Assembly (NCBI RefSeq): GCF_001969265.1
Contig: NZ_CP019304.1
Coordinates: forward strand, 2,666,001 to 2,730,000
Source: Arthrobacter sp. QXT-31
GTDB taxonomy: Bacteria; Actinomycetota; Actinomycetes; Actinomycetales; Micrococcaceae
Reading direction: 5' to 3'
DNA length: 64,000 nucleotides
Below are positions 26,091 to 33,603 of this stretch, one piece after another. The notes under the pieces are model-generated. The model saw only the letters and a program-made list of their open reading frames with translations, ran no database searches and was not told the origin of the DNA. How positions within the stretch are numbered: the stretch's first letter is position 1; each line of letters opens with the position of its first letter. The translations under genes were made by a program, and so were the position numbers.

Positions 26091-26684
26091 TCAGCTGTTT
26101 TGCCCGAGCGCCGTCTCGAGGAAGTCCAGCATTTCCTGGTCCACCTGGTCCTCCGAGGTGAGCCGGACCTTCCGGTCGAAGACGTCGCCCTCGCGGACCC
26201 TGACCGCCTTGAGGCGCTCCCCCACGGGCGCCTCAAGGCGGAGGGTCACATCCACTGCCGTATTGTTCGCGCGGGTCACCTGCGCGAACTTCCGGCGGCT
26301 GCTGTGCAACGACACGTAGCCTTTGCGCATCTGGATTTCCACGCCCGGATGGGCTGCGGCCCATGCCAGGAGGGTGTTGGCGATGGGCCGCAGGTTCGGG
26401 TGGTCCCTGTACTGGCCATCAAGGAGTTCGTCGGCGTCCCGCAGCATGAAATCGGGGTAGCCGAACATCTCCCAGGACACGGCGTACTGGGCGTAGCCTG
26501 TGATCCCGTGCTCGCCGCGCATCCAGTCGCGCAGCTCGGCGTCGTTCTTCACCCCGGCGGAGCGTCCCTGCTCCGCCCACCAATGGACGTCATGTCCTGA
26601 CTTCCGCAGCAGCAGTGCCTGGTTGCTGTCCACCATGGACTTCCAGGTTCCGGCCGTTGCTGTCAGATCGTGTGGATTCGCCAT
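26091..26684 (-). CDS. DUF4287 plus DUF5655 domain protein
   Basis: The protein has 197 aa. GVKNDAELRDWMRGEHGITG (about 45-64) matches the DUF4287 helix-rich module. The C-terminal part, with MRKGYVSLHSSRRKFAQV and VGERLKAV, matches DUF5655, a small alpha/beta domain. Function is unknown. The ATG at 26684 is chosen because the upstream extension of 15 codons is Arg-rich and out of family. GGAG lies very close to this ATG, so the start is not certain. The gene is the second on the minus strand after the lipoprotein gene, with a GC hairpin in between. Confidence 0.75.
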   Translation of the reverse strand: MANPHDLTATAGTWKSMVDSNQALLLRKSGHDVHWWAEQGRSAGVKNDAELRDWMRGEHGITGYAQYAVSWEMFGYPDFMLRDADELLDGQYRDHPNLRPIANTLLAWAAAHPGVEIQMRKGYVSLHSSRRKFAQVTRANNTAVDVTLRLEAPVGERLKAVRVREGDVFDRKVRLTSEDQVDQEMLDFLETALGQNS

Positions 26685-26698
26685 GCTCCGATGGTAGT

Positions 26699-26724
26699 GC
26701 CGGCGCCCGCGAAGAGGCGCCGGC
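26699..26724 (-). terminator. GC hairpin after the lipoprotein gene
   Basis: GCCGGCGCC (26699-26707) and GGCGCCGGC (26716-26724) form a 9-bp stem with an 8-nt loop, 15 nt beyond the lipoprotein stop. No T-run follows on the minus strand. Confidence 0.4.
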
Positions 26725-26739
26725 CCCATACCCGGAGGC

Positions 26740-27264
26740 TTACTTGATCATCTCCCCGTCAGGTGCCACGAGGTACCAGACATTGCCCACGCCCTGGCCT
26801 GTCACGTCACCGGGAGCCTTGTCCTTCTCCCACAGGTATACGGGCATGCCGTTGACCGTCACCTGCTTCTTGCCGTCAGGTGTATCAATGGTGCCCACCG
26901 TCCCCGTCACGCCCTCAACCTTGGGGGTGTCCGTTGCGGAAATCACCGGAGGCCATGCCACGAGGCAGTCGCCCGTGCAGTTGCTCTTGCCTGAATCCTT
27001 CACGTCCTTGGTGAAGTAGTAGACGCTCATGCCCTTGCCGTCCACCACGATGTCCCCCTTGCTGGAGGATGCAACCTTCAGGTCCACCATGGCCGTTTCG
27101 CTGGCGGTTGCCGTCGTGATTTCAGTGGTCGTTGCCGTTGGTGATTCAGTGGCGGGCGGCGCCGCGGGCGTTGTGGTGGTGGTTGTGCCGGTTCCGCCGC
27201 CGCAGGCTGTGAGTGAGGCGGCAAGGGCCAAAACTGCGAGGCCAACGCTCAGTTGCTTGTTCAT
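26740..27264 (-). CDS. Secreted-repeat lipoprotein (Lipoprotein_15 / COG4315 type)
   Basis: The protein has 174 aa. A lipoprotein signal ends in the lipobox LTAC (Cys21). A Thr/Ala/Pro-rich linker follows (about 25-60), then two tandem repeats of the 'YVFxxDxxxxSxCxGxCxxxWPP' kind: YYFTKDVKDSGKSNCTGDCL with AWPP, and YLWEKDKAPGDVTGQGVGNV with WYLV. In other bacteria such proteins sit near ECF sigma systems and electron-transfer genes, but the role is unknown. AAGGAG lies 8 nt before the ATG. The gene is divergent from the sigma/anti-sigma pair and may belong to its regulon. Confidence 0.88.
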   Translation of the reverse strand: MNKQLSVGLAVLALAASLTACGGGTGTTTTTTPAAPPATESPTATTTEITTATASETAMVDLKVASSSKGDIVVDGKGMSVYYFTKDVKDSGKSNCTGDCLVAWPPVISATDTPKVEGVTGTVGTIDTPDGKKQVTVNGMPVYLWEKDKAPGDVTGQGVGNVWYLVAPDGEMIK

Positions 27265-27367
27265 GTGCTGCTCCTTGGCTCGGGCCGGCAGACTGGGAGA
27301 CCGGCGCTATTTGGAATGACGCACAAAGGTGAAGAATGGTTCAAAGAATCCGACGCCGGCCGGAAGT

Positions 27368-27392
27368 GAACCTATCGCCAGCCTCCGACGTC
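27368..27392 (+). promoter_or_regulatory. ECF-type promoter candidate of the sigma/anti-sigma operon
   Basis: GAAC (27368-27371) is followed after 17 bp by CGTC (27389-27392), the spacing and letters of an ECF sigma promoter (GGAAC ... CGTC/CGTT). It lies 65 bp before the GTG of the sigma gene, which would give autoregulation. Confidence 0.35.
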
Positions 27393-27456
27393 GTATTTGC
27401 CAGGAAAGCCGGCCCGCCCGGAACGGCTTCATCAGGTCACTGCAGGGAGGCCTCAG

Positions 27457-27957
27457 GTGCCGCTGGATGAGGATTTTGTCACGGAGATCTACCGTGAGCA
27501 TGGAACGGCGCTCCGCCGGTTTGTGCTCAGCGCCTCCAGGGACCCGCACTTGGCCGACGACATCGTCCAGGAAACAGTTCTTCGGGTCTGGCAGCACGCG
27601 CCCAAAGTTACGGGCAGCATGCGCAGCTACCTGTTCCGGACGGCCCGGAACATCATGATCGATAACTACCGGAAGGCCCAGCGCCGGCCGCTGGAAGCGG
27701 AGGACCGCGACCTCGCCGACGCGGAGGAAGCCGCCGGGCGGGTGGACGATCTCCTGAACAAGGTGTTGATGGAGGAGGCGCTGCTGCGGCTAAGTTCGGA
27801 GCACCGTGATGTGCTGGTGGCACTGCACTACCGGCGGTTCACGGTGGGCGAGGCGGCGGTCCAGTTGAACATTCCGAGCGGAACGGTGAAATCCAGGGCC
27901 TTCTACGCGGTGAAGGCCCTGCGGACAATACTCGATGAAATGGGTGTGGAACGGTGA
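27457..27957 (+). CDS. ECF RNA polymerase sigma factor
   Basis: The protein has 166 aa. The region 2 segment includes DPHLADDIVQETVLRVWQHA (about 32-51) and SYLFRTARNIMIDNYRK. Region 4 has LSSEHRDVLVALHYRRFTVG and IPSGTVKSRAFYAVKALR. This is the two-domain layout of ECF sigmas, close to the SigK/SigL/RpoE-like set. The GTG at 27457 is preferred to the ATG 60 nt upstream because GGAGG (27446-27450) lies 6 nt before it. The stop overlaps the anti-sigma start as GTGA. Together with the next gene it forms a membrane-stress type switch. Confidence 0.92.
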   Translation: MPLDEDFVTEIYREHGTALRRFVLSASRDPHLADDIVQETVLRVWQHAPKVTGSMRSYLFRTARNIMIDNYRKAQRRPLEAEDRDLADAEEAAGRVDDLLNKVLMEEALLRLSSEHRDVLVALHYRRFTVGEAAVQLNIPSGTVKSRAFYAVKALRTILDEMGVER

Positions 27958-28637
27958 ACGGCAAGGAAGTCCATGAGCTGCTGGGGGCATACCTGCTGGG
28001 CGGGCTTGACGACGCCGACCGGCTGCGCTTCGAGGAGCACCTCAAGCAGTGCGGCACGTGCCGGAGCGAACTGTCCGACCTGGAATCCCTGCCGGCCCTG
28101 CTGGATGCCCTGCCAGTCCCGGATGCCGTGGCGCTCGCCGTTCCGGCGCCGCGCCGTCCCGGCACAGATCCCGCGTCACCTGACCTGGCCCCCGTCCCCC
28201 AGCCGGTCCTCGACGAACTGGCCGGCCGCCGTCGTAATTCCCGACGGCGGCTGACGGCACTTGTGGGGGTGGTGGCAGCGGCCTGCCTGGCCTTGGGCTT
28301 TGCGGCGGCGCCGCTCTTTGATCCCGCAGACAAACCCGACGCGAGCTACTCGGTCAGGGCCGACACCGGCCTGCAGGTCACGGTGGGAATGGTCAAGAAA
28401 ACCTGGGGCACAGAACTGGCCGTCGACGGTCGGAGCCTGCCCCAGAACGGACGGCTGTCACTGTGGGTGAAGGACCGTGCCGGGGGTGAGGACCGGGCGT
28501 GTGCCTGGATGGCGACGCCGAGCGGCAGGGTCCGGGTGACCAGCGCCACCCCGCTGCAGTACACGAGCATCGCCAGCGTCGAGGTGCGGAACGACCGGCA
28601 GCAGACGATTGCCGTCATCCCGGTCCCGGGCAGCTGA
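27954..28637 (+). CDS. zf-HC2 anti-sigma factor with one membrane segment
   Basis: The protein has 227 aa from a GTG that overlaps the sigma stop by 4 nt. The N-terminal zinc-binding anti-sigma domain has H-x3-C-x2-C in EEHLKQCGTCRSELS (about 28-42). A proline-rich linker follows, then one hydrophobic segment (LTALVGVVAAACLALGFAAA, about 98-117) and an extracytoplasmic domain. This is the RskA/ZAS layout: the cytoplasmic part holds the sigma factor and the outer part senses envelope or redox stress. It is translationally coupled to its partner. Confidence 0.92.
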   Translation: MNGKEVHELLGAYLLGGLDDADRLRFEEHLKQCGTCRSELSDLESLPALLDALPVPDAVALAVPAPRRPGTDPASPDLAPVPQPVLDELAGRRRNSRRRLTALVGVVAAACLALGFAAAPLFDPADKPDASYSVRADTGLQVTVGMVKKTWGTELAVDGRSLPQNGRLSLWVKDRAGGEDRACAWMATPSGRVRVTSATPLQYTSIASVEVRNDRQQTIAVIPVPGS

Positions 28638-28650
28638 ACCGGGCTGGCTC

Positions 28651-29475
28651 TCACATTTTGGCGAGCCGCGCCCGCACCACCGTGAAGACCCCGTAGCAGA
28701 TGAGGCCCGCGCCCACCGCGGCCAGCACGTAGACCCCGTAGGGCTGTTCGCGCAGGGCATGAAGGCCGCCGTCGAGGCCTGTCGACTGCTCGGGACGGGC
28801 GGTGACCGTCGCGATAACCACCAGCAGGCCCGTCACGAACAGCGCAACACCCTTGGCCACGTATCCCGCCACGCCCAAGGCGGTGATGGCTTTGCGCCCG
28901 TTCGGGGAAGGCGGCAGATTGATGTGCTTTTCGAAGGACTTCCTGAACCCGCGGACCACATAGACGATCCCGACGATGGCCACGGCCGCCCCGATGAGCA
29001 CCAGAAGCAGGACGCCGCCGGGTGCTTTCATCAGGTTGACCGTCATGTCACTGGCTGACTCGCGGTTGTCTTTGCCGGCACCCCGCGCAAAGGCGGCCAG
29101 CGTGACAGCCAGACCGGCATAAACCACCGCCTGCGCGGCGGCCTTCAGTTTCTTGCCGGCCTTGTGCTTGGCCGGCAGGTGTTCGAAGTCGAAAATTGCG
29201 TCGCCGGCCTGCCACAGGGCCAGGGCCACACAGCCGGCGAAGCTGCACCACAGGAGCAAAGGGCCGGCGGGCTGGGTGGCAAGTTCGGCGACAGCGCCGC
29301 TGACATCGGCCTGGCCGCCCGCGCCCCTGGCGAGCCCGAAAGCGATGAGGCCGACCAGCACGTGCAGTACACCGCTCGCGGCATAGCCGCCCCGCGCGAG
29401 CATTTCGAGCGGCCTGGAGTTCGTGACGTCCTCGGCTTTGCCGGCTGCGCTTCTCAGTTCCCGTTTGATGATCAT
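28651..29475 (-). CDS. DUF1206 multi-pass membrane protein
   Basis: The protein has 274 aa. The three-fold repeated DUF1206 pattern of 'GY.A.GVLH.LVG..A..LA' is seen at about 27-45 (GYAASGVLHVLVGLIAFGLA), 115-133 (AAQAVVYAGLAVTLAAFARG) and 200-220 (GVAGYVAKGVALFVTGLLVV). There are six membrane helices in three pairs. Function is unknown. The start is taken at the ATG at 29475; AAAGGA abuts it without a spacer, so a nearby alternative start is possible. It converges with the anti-sigma gene. Confidence 0.82.
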   Translation of the reverse strand: MIIKRELRSAAGKAEDVTNSRPLEMLARGGYAASGVLHVLVGLIAFGLARGAGGQADVSGAVAELATQPAGPLLLWCSFAGCVALALWQAGDAIFDFEHLPAKHKAGKKLKAAAQAVVYAGLAVTLAAFARGAGKDNRESASDMTVNLMKAPGGVLLLVLIGAAVAIVGIVYVVRGFRKSFEKHINLPPSPNGRKAITALGVAGYVAKGVALFVTGLLVVIATVTARPEQSTGLDGGLHALREQPYGVYVLAAVGAGLICYGVFTVVRARLAKM

Positions 29476-29524
29476 TCCTTTGGGCCGGCACACCGTACAG
29501 TTGCTCTGCATCCGTGCAACTGCT

Positions 29525-29564
29525 GTGGCACTCCGCCACACGCTTATCGTGCCACGGTGTGGCA
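29525..29564 (-). other. Three-element GTGGCAC/GTGCCAC repeat upstream of the DUF1206 gene
   Basis: GTGGCAC occurs at 29525-29531 and 29558-29564, and its complement GTGCCAC at 29549-29555. The middle element can pair with either flank, giving two exclusive hairpins. It lies 50 nt before the DUF1206 start, so it could be an operator array or a 5'-leader switch. Confidence 0.35.
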
Positions 29565-29651
29565 CCGGGGAACAGAGCCCTGGACAGGACGGGCCAGCCG
29601 GTGCTGCCACGCCGGATCTTGGTGTACGCCGGGGGCCACAACTGTACGTTC

Positions 29652-29690
29652 GCGCTGCAGGAACGTGCTGCAGGAGCGCGCTGCAGGTTC
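29652..29690. repeat. 3 x 13-bp tandem repeat next to the trmB stop
   Basis: GCGCTGCAGGAAC, GTGCTGCAGGAGC and GCGCTGCAGGTTC follow each other exactly from 29652 to 29690. They end 2 nt before the trmB stop codon. Confidence 0.7.
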
Positions 29691-29692
29691 GG

Positions 29693-30625
29693 CTAGATCC
29701 GGCGGTAGCAGAGGTCGAAAATCATCCGGCCGGCTTCGTGCGCCTTGTTTTCAAAGCTGGTGCGGATGCGGCCCTCGAAGCGCGGAGCCCACCCGCCCCG
29801 TTCGTCGACGCCCTCGTTGGGTCCCGTGTGTTCGGTGCTCACAGGCGCCCGGCCCTCCTTGACCGGGGCACCGCCTACGAGCGTTTCGACGCCGGTCTGC
29901 CACACCCGCGTGAGGGGACTCTCGGCACCGCTGCGCTCGCCGTCGTGCAGGTTTTCGAATGCATCTGACCCGGCAAGGACATCGCGGACGTGCACGGCGT
30001 AATTGGACCAGTCCGTGGCGATGCGCCAGAGGCCGCCCGGCTTCAGCGCCTTCGCCGCGAGCTCTGCGAACTCGGGCTGGATCAGGCGGCGCTTGTGGTG
30101 CCTGGACTTGTGCCAGGGGTCCGGGAAAAAGACCCAAAGTTCGCTGACCGAGCCGGGCGGCAGCATGGTGGCCAGGACCTCCGGGGCGTTTGCCTCCACC
30201 ACACGCACGTTGGTCAGGCCACGGCTGTTGATCTTGATCATGGTGTTGGCCAGGCCCGGCGTGTAGACCTCGACGGCGAGGAAGTCCTTGTCCGGGTTCT
30301 CTTCCGCGGCATGGCAGACGGCTTCACCCAGGCCCGACCCGATCTCGACGATCAGCGGTGCCTGGCGCCCGAATTCGGCTTCGGCATCGAACGAGTAGTC
30401 GGGGTGGACCGACGTGTTGGCCACGTGGCGGGGCACGTCGATGGCCCAGCGCCCGGAGTGCTCCTCCCACGCGGCCTGGCGGCGCCCCTGCAGCCGGGTT
30501 CCGCGGCGGACGAAGCTGACCGGCCGCCCGCCGTAGGTTCCGTAGGACGCCTGGCTTCCGGGCGTGACGGGCCGTGGCTGGTTTGGATTTGCCGGCGGCT
30601 GCGGGGTTTCGGGAGTTTCGCTCAT
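29693..30625 (-). CDS. trmB: tRNA (guanine-N7-)-methyltransferase
   Basis: The protein has 310 aa. An N-terminal Pro/Asn-rich extension of about 35 aa precedes the methyltransferase domain. The SAM site is VEIGSGLGEAV (about 93-103). ELWVFFPDPWHKSRHHKRRL (about 161-180) is the TrmB signature, in which PDPWxKxRHxKRR binds the tRNA. A C-terminal EGRIRTSFENKAHEAGRMIF closes the fold. The enzyme makes m7G46 in the variable loop of tRNAs. An insertion between about 230 and 275 (GGAPVKEGRAPVSTEHTG) is longer than in E. coli, as is common in actinobacteria. The gene appears to be transcribed alone. Confidence 0.95.
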   Translation of the reverse strand: MSETPETPQPPANPNQPRPVTPGSQASYGTYGGRPVSFVRRGTRLQGRRQAAWEEHSGRWAIDVPRHVANTSVHPDYSFDAEAEFGRQAPLIVEIGSGLGEAVCHAAEENPDKDFLAVEVYTPGLANTMIKINSRGLTNVRVVEANAPEVLATMLPPGSVSELWVFFPDPWHKSRHHKRRLIQPEFAELAAKALKPGGLWRIATDWSNYAVHVRDVLAGSDAFENLHDGERSGAESPLTRVWQTGVETLVGGAPVKEGRAPVSTEHTGPNEGVDERGGWAPRFEGRIRTSFENKAHEAGRMIFDLCYRRI

Positions 30626-30729
30626 CCCTTCCAGAATACCGGCGGTCCGCAGGGCCGGTTTCCGGTTTCCGCCCGCTGCTGGCGGGCGTACAGTGATGCT
30701 ATTCCACCGGATGCCGAGCGAAGACGCTT

Positions 30730-31486
30730 ATGGGTTTCCCTTTTCCTTCGGGACATTTTCCCGCCTCCTTCGGGACATTTTCCCGCCGCGGCGGCGGATG
30801 AACGCATGGCTACGCAGCTCAGGAAACGCCATGGAACCATCTGCATTCCTCCCCGAACCCGTAAAGTCCCCCGGAACCATAGCCATCCTCTGGGCGGGAC
30901 CGGCGGGGCCGGTGCGATCAGGGGAGAGGGCGGGCAGGACTCGGCCAAATGGTTCTGCGCCATCGGCACCAAGGAGCGGATCGGCTTTTCCGGCGCGGAG
31001 GAAGCCCGGAAGTTCCTGCAGGACCGGTGCCCGCGGGTTCTCGAGTTCACCGGTGAGGAGCAGGTAGCGGCTTTTGCGGACAGGACGTGCTACCACATCG
31101 GCCGCAGCCTGAGCTGTTCCCAACTTCACGGCGGGAAAGCGGTCCTGATCGGGGATGCAGCCGCGCCGTATCCTCCGATCGGACAGGGCGTGAACGGGGC
31201 CATGGAGTCAGCCATGGTTCTCGACGAGTGCATCCGGGATGCAGGCAGTTCACCTGGCTCCTTTCCGGGGGCGGCGGCAGAATACACGGCACGGTGGAAG
31301 CCGGAAGCTGATGCTGTGTCCTGGATCAGCGAACGAAGCCTGTTCGAAAATCGGTTCCACACGGTCCGCGCGCTCGCCACGTCCGTGCTGAGACTGAGCA
31401 TCTTCGAGCAGGCCAAAAGCGCGGATGTGCCGTACTCCCAGGTGCGGCGCCGGGCCGAGAAGCTGTGGCCGCTCTGGGCCCGCTGA
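30730..31486 (+). pseudogene. Decayed FAD-dependent monooxygenase (kynurenine 3-monooxygenase-like), 3' part
   Basis: The frame ending at 31486 encodes WFCAIGTKERIGFSGAEEAR with KFLQDRCPR, followed by GGKAVLIGDAAAPYPPIGQG and VNGAMESAMVLDE. This is the GD(A)xxxxxPxxGQGxN flavin-binding motif of group A flavoprotein monooxygenases, with the trailing helices of the kynurenine 3-monooxygenase branch. The N-terminal GxGxxG flavin domain and the middle are missing. The 5' part carries a 22-bp tandem duplication at 30744-30787 and no recognisable domain. The stretch is best read as a truncated, frameshifted relic of a longer gene. Confidence 0.72.
30744..30787. repeat. Perfect 22-bp tandem duplication
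   Basis: The copies at 30744-30765 and 30766-30787 are identical and begin TCCTTCGGGACATTTTC. The length is not a multiple of three, so it shifts the frame. Removing one copy would join the short frame that begins at the ATG at 30730 to the monooxygenase-like frame. Confidence 0.85.
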
Positions 31487-31542
31487 CGCCGGGTGTAGGC
31501 GGTCCCTAAGAACGTCCGGGCGCCTCAACACCGGCCGCCTCA

Positions 31543-31576
31543 ACAGTGGAGTTAGCGAGACAGTGGAGTTAGCGAG
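31543..31576. repeat. Perfect 17-bp tandem duplication
   Basis: ACAGTGGAGTTAGCGAG occurs twice in a row (31543-31559 and 31560-31576). It lies in the 155-nt spacer between the decayed monooxygenase and a small membrane-protein gene. A shorter doubled CGCCTCAACA lies just before it. Confidence 0.8.
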
Positions 31577-31641
31577 GCAGCTGGCTCCAGGGCGGGCGAA
31601 ACAGGACGGGGCGGGCATCGACATGCAGTCGTGTCCATTGG

Positions 31642-32031
31642 CTAGTAGCCACGCTGGAGCGACGGCACAAGCACGAAGACGGCCATCACGGCCGTCACTG
31701 TCAGTCCGATAGCGCCGCTCCTGTACCCCGTAGAACCTCGACGTGTCCCCCACAGTGCGAGGAGCCCGAAAAGCAGGGAGAACAGAGTGAGCGACACCGG
31801 CGGGCCGAAGAGGACCGTGCTTGCGACCCATTCCCTGCCACTTCTTCCACGGTCCGGGCGCGTGAACAAGGAGACGAACGCCGCGGGGAACACCATCATC
31901 ATCATGCTGGGCAGAATCAGTGCCCCACACGCCAGGCTGGCCACTCCCATCCCGGAATCGCCAAGGCGCCGGTGACCAGGACCATGTCCAGGTGAGGGCC
32001 CGCCGGGTTCCTGTGCCTGTGGAAAGCTCAT
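31642..32031 (-). CDS. Small membrane protein, DUF4190-like
   Basis: The protein has 129 aa. After a Pro/Gly/His-rich N-terminus, three hydrophobic segments are seen: GVASLACGALILPSMMMMVF (about 29-48), VLFGPPVSLTLFSLLFGLLA (about 73-92) and AIGLTVTAVMAVFVLVPSL (about 107-125). The layout resembles DUF4190 proteins but the match is loose. AGGAGGGG lies 3-4 nt before the ATG, which supports the start. No partner gene is evident. Confidence 0.7.
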   Translation of the reverse strand: MSFPQAQEPGGPSPGHGPGHRRLGDSGMGVASLACGALILPSMMMMVFPAAFVSLFTRPDRGRSGREWVASTVLFGPPVSLTLFSLLFGLLALWGTRRGSTGYRSGAIGLTVTAVMAVFVLVPSLQRGY

Positions 32032-32223
32032 GGTTCCCCTCCTGGATCGGGCCGGGCTGGCCCCGGCACGGCTGTCGCCCGGATTGGCTGCGGTCCGACC
32101 AGACTATTGGCCTGCCGGCAGGCGGGATACCGGGCTAAGTCCGTATGTGGATAACTTCAGCAGTTGGAAGTGCCGCCAGGGTCGGGGCCGGGCCTCAGGC
32201 TGCGCGACTGCAAGAATGGGCGG

Positions 32224-33543
32224 GTGACCGACACCCGGAATCCACGCAAGAGAAATACCCCGCCGCAACACTCTGCAGCCAGTGCAGACGCCCTTGCGGA
32301 CACGCTCGTTGATGCAGAGGCGGACGAGGTTCCCGCGGCTGAACCCACCCGCGTAGGCAGCCGCCGGACCCTGGCCTACCTGGGCCTGTGCCTCGTGCTG
32401 ATCGGGCTGAACCTGAGAACTGTATTCTCCAGCTTTTCGGCCGTCCTTCCCGAGGTAACGTCCGACGCCGGCCTGCCGGGCTGGGCGGTGGTGGTGCTGA
32501 CCACAGTGCCGGTCACCCTGCTCGGCGTGTTTGCCCCGCTGGCGCCGGTTTTGGCCCGCCGGTTCGGCGCGGAACGGGTGCTGCTGGGCGCCATGGCGGT
32601 CCTGACGGCCGGCCTGCTCGTAAGGCCCGCCGAGATCCCGGGCGCCGGGCACCTGCCGGCGCTGTTCGCCGGGACGGCCGCGTGCGGGGCCGCGATCGCG
32701 CTGTGCAACGTTCTGCTGCCCGGACTGGTGAAGCGCGACTTTCCGCACCGGCTCGGCCTGATGGGCGGCCTGTACACCACGGCCATCTGCGCCTCGGCCG
32801 CCCTGGGCGCCGGCTTCACCTACCCCGTTTTCACCGCCGCCGGACACTGGACAGCCGCGCTGTGGTTCTGGGCTGTACCGGCCGCCGTCGTGCTCTTGCT
32901 TTTCCTGCCGGTTGCCGCACGGCAGCGGCACGGCCAGCACACAGCCGTGCGGGAGGGCGTTAACGTGTGGCGTTCGGCGGTGGCCTGGCAGGTCACGATC
33001 TTCATGGTGCTGCAGGCCATGATGTCGTTCAGCGTCTTTGCCTGGCTGGCGCCGATCCTGCGCGAGCGCGGGGTGGACGGCGGGACAGCAGGGCTGATGG
33101 TGTCGGTGTCCATCGTGTTGCAGATGCTGGGCTCGCTGTTCGCTCCGGCGCTCGCGGCCCGGTTCCGCGACCAGCGGGCGATCAACACAGTGGTGGCGCT
33201 CATGACCGGCGGCGGCTTTGCCCTGAGCATCTTCGGCCCGCTGGATTTCGTCTGGATATGGACCGGCCTGCTCGGGCTGGGCCAGGGAAGCCTCACCGCC
33301 GTCGCCCTGACGATGATCATGCTCCGCACCCGCGACGGGCACACCGCAGCCCACCTCTCCGGCATGATGCAGGGGGTGGGCTACGGGCTCGGCTCCACGG
33401 GAACGCTGCTGGTGGGCCAGCTGCACCAGGCAACGGGATCCTTTGCGGCGGCGGGGCTCCTGTTCCTCGTTGTTGGCCTTCTGGCGGCAGTGTTCGGCTA
33501 CCGGGCGGGGCGGAACAGGTTTATCGGAGACCGGTCCAAGTAG
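32224..33543 (+). CDS. MFS transporter, CynX/cyanate-permease-like
   Basis: The protein has 439 aa and 12 membrane segments. The stretch LCLVLIGLNLRTVFSSFSAV (helix 1) and PEVTSDAGLPGWAVVVLTTV match the CynX/NimT branch, whose helix 1 carries NLR (nitroimidazole or cyanate permeases). The start is taken as GTG at 32224; the open frame reaches a TTG 60 nt upstream. A hydrophilic N-terminal extension of about 45 aa precedes helix 1. The substrate is unknown. It converges with the next MFS gene, separated by an 18-bp hairpin. Confidence 0.85.
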   Translation: MTDTRNPRKRNTPPQHSAASADALADTLVDAEADEVPAAEPTRVGSRRTLAYLGLCLVLIGLNLRTVFSSFSAVLPEVTSDAGLPGWAVVVLTTVPVTLLGVFAPLAPVLARRFGAERVLLGAMAVLTAGLLVRPAEIPGAGHLPALFAGTAACGAAIALCNVLLPGLVKRDFPHRLGLMGGLYTTAICASAALGAGFTYPVFTAAGHWTAALWFWAVPAAVVLLLFLPVAARQRHGQHTAVREGVNVWRSAVAWQVTIFMVLQAMMSFSVFAWLAPILRERGVDGGTAGLMVSVSIVLQMLGSLFAPALAARFRDQRAINTVVALMTGGGFALSIFGPLDFVWIWTGLLGLGQGSLTAVALTMIMLRTRDGHTAAHLSGMMQGVGYGLGSTGTLLVGQLHQATGSFAAAGLLFLVVGLLAAVFGYRAGRNRFIGDRSK

Positions 33544-33591
33544 CTCGCAGTTGTTGTCGTTATGAGCCTCGGCAACGACAACAACTGCGAG
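33544..33591. terminator. Hairpin between two convergent transporter genes
   Basis: An 18-bp perfect stem (33544-33561 with 33574-33591, CTCGCAGTTGTTGTCGTT on the left arm) and a 12-nt loop start right at the first stop codon. Neither side has a T-run. Its symmetric placement suggests a bidirectional terminator or a REP-like element. Confidence 0.65.
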
Positions 33592-33603
33592 TCAGTTGGG
33601 TGG

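Noticed and set aside
29652..29690. Possible attachment site or CRISPR unit
   Set aside because: Three 13-bp units in direct contact without spacers and no integrase nearby.
31543..31576. Possible CRISPR repeat
   Set aside because: It has only two adjacent copies without spacers, so it is a tandem duplication.
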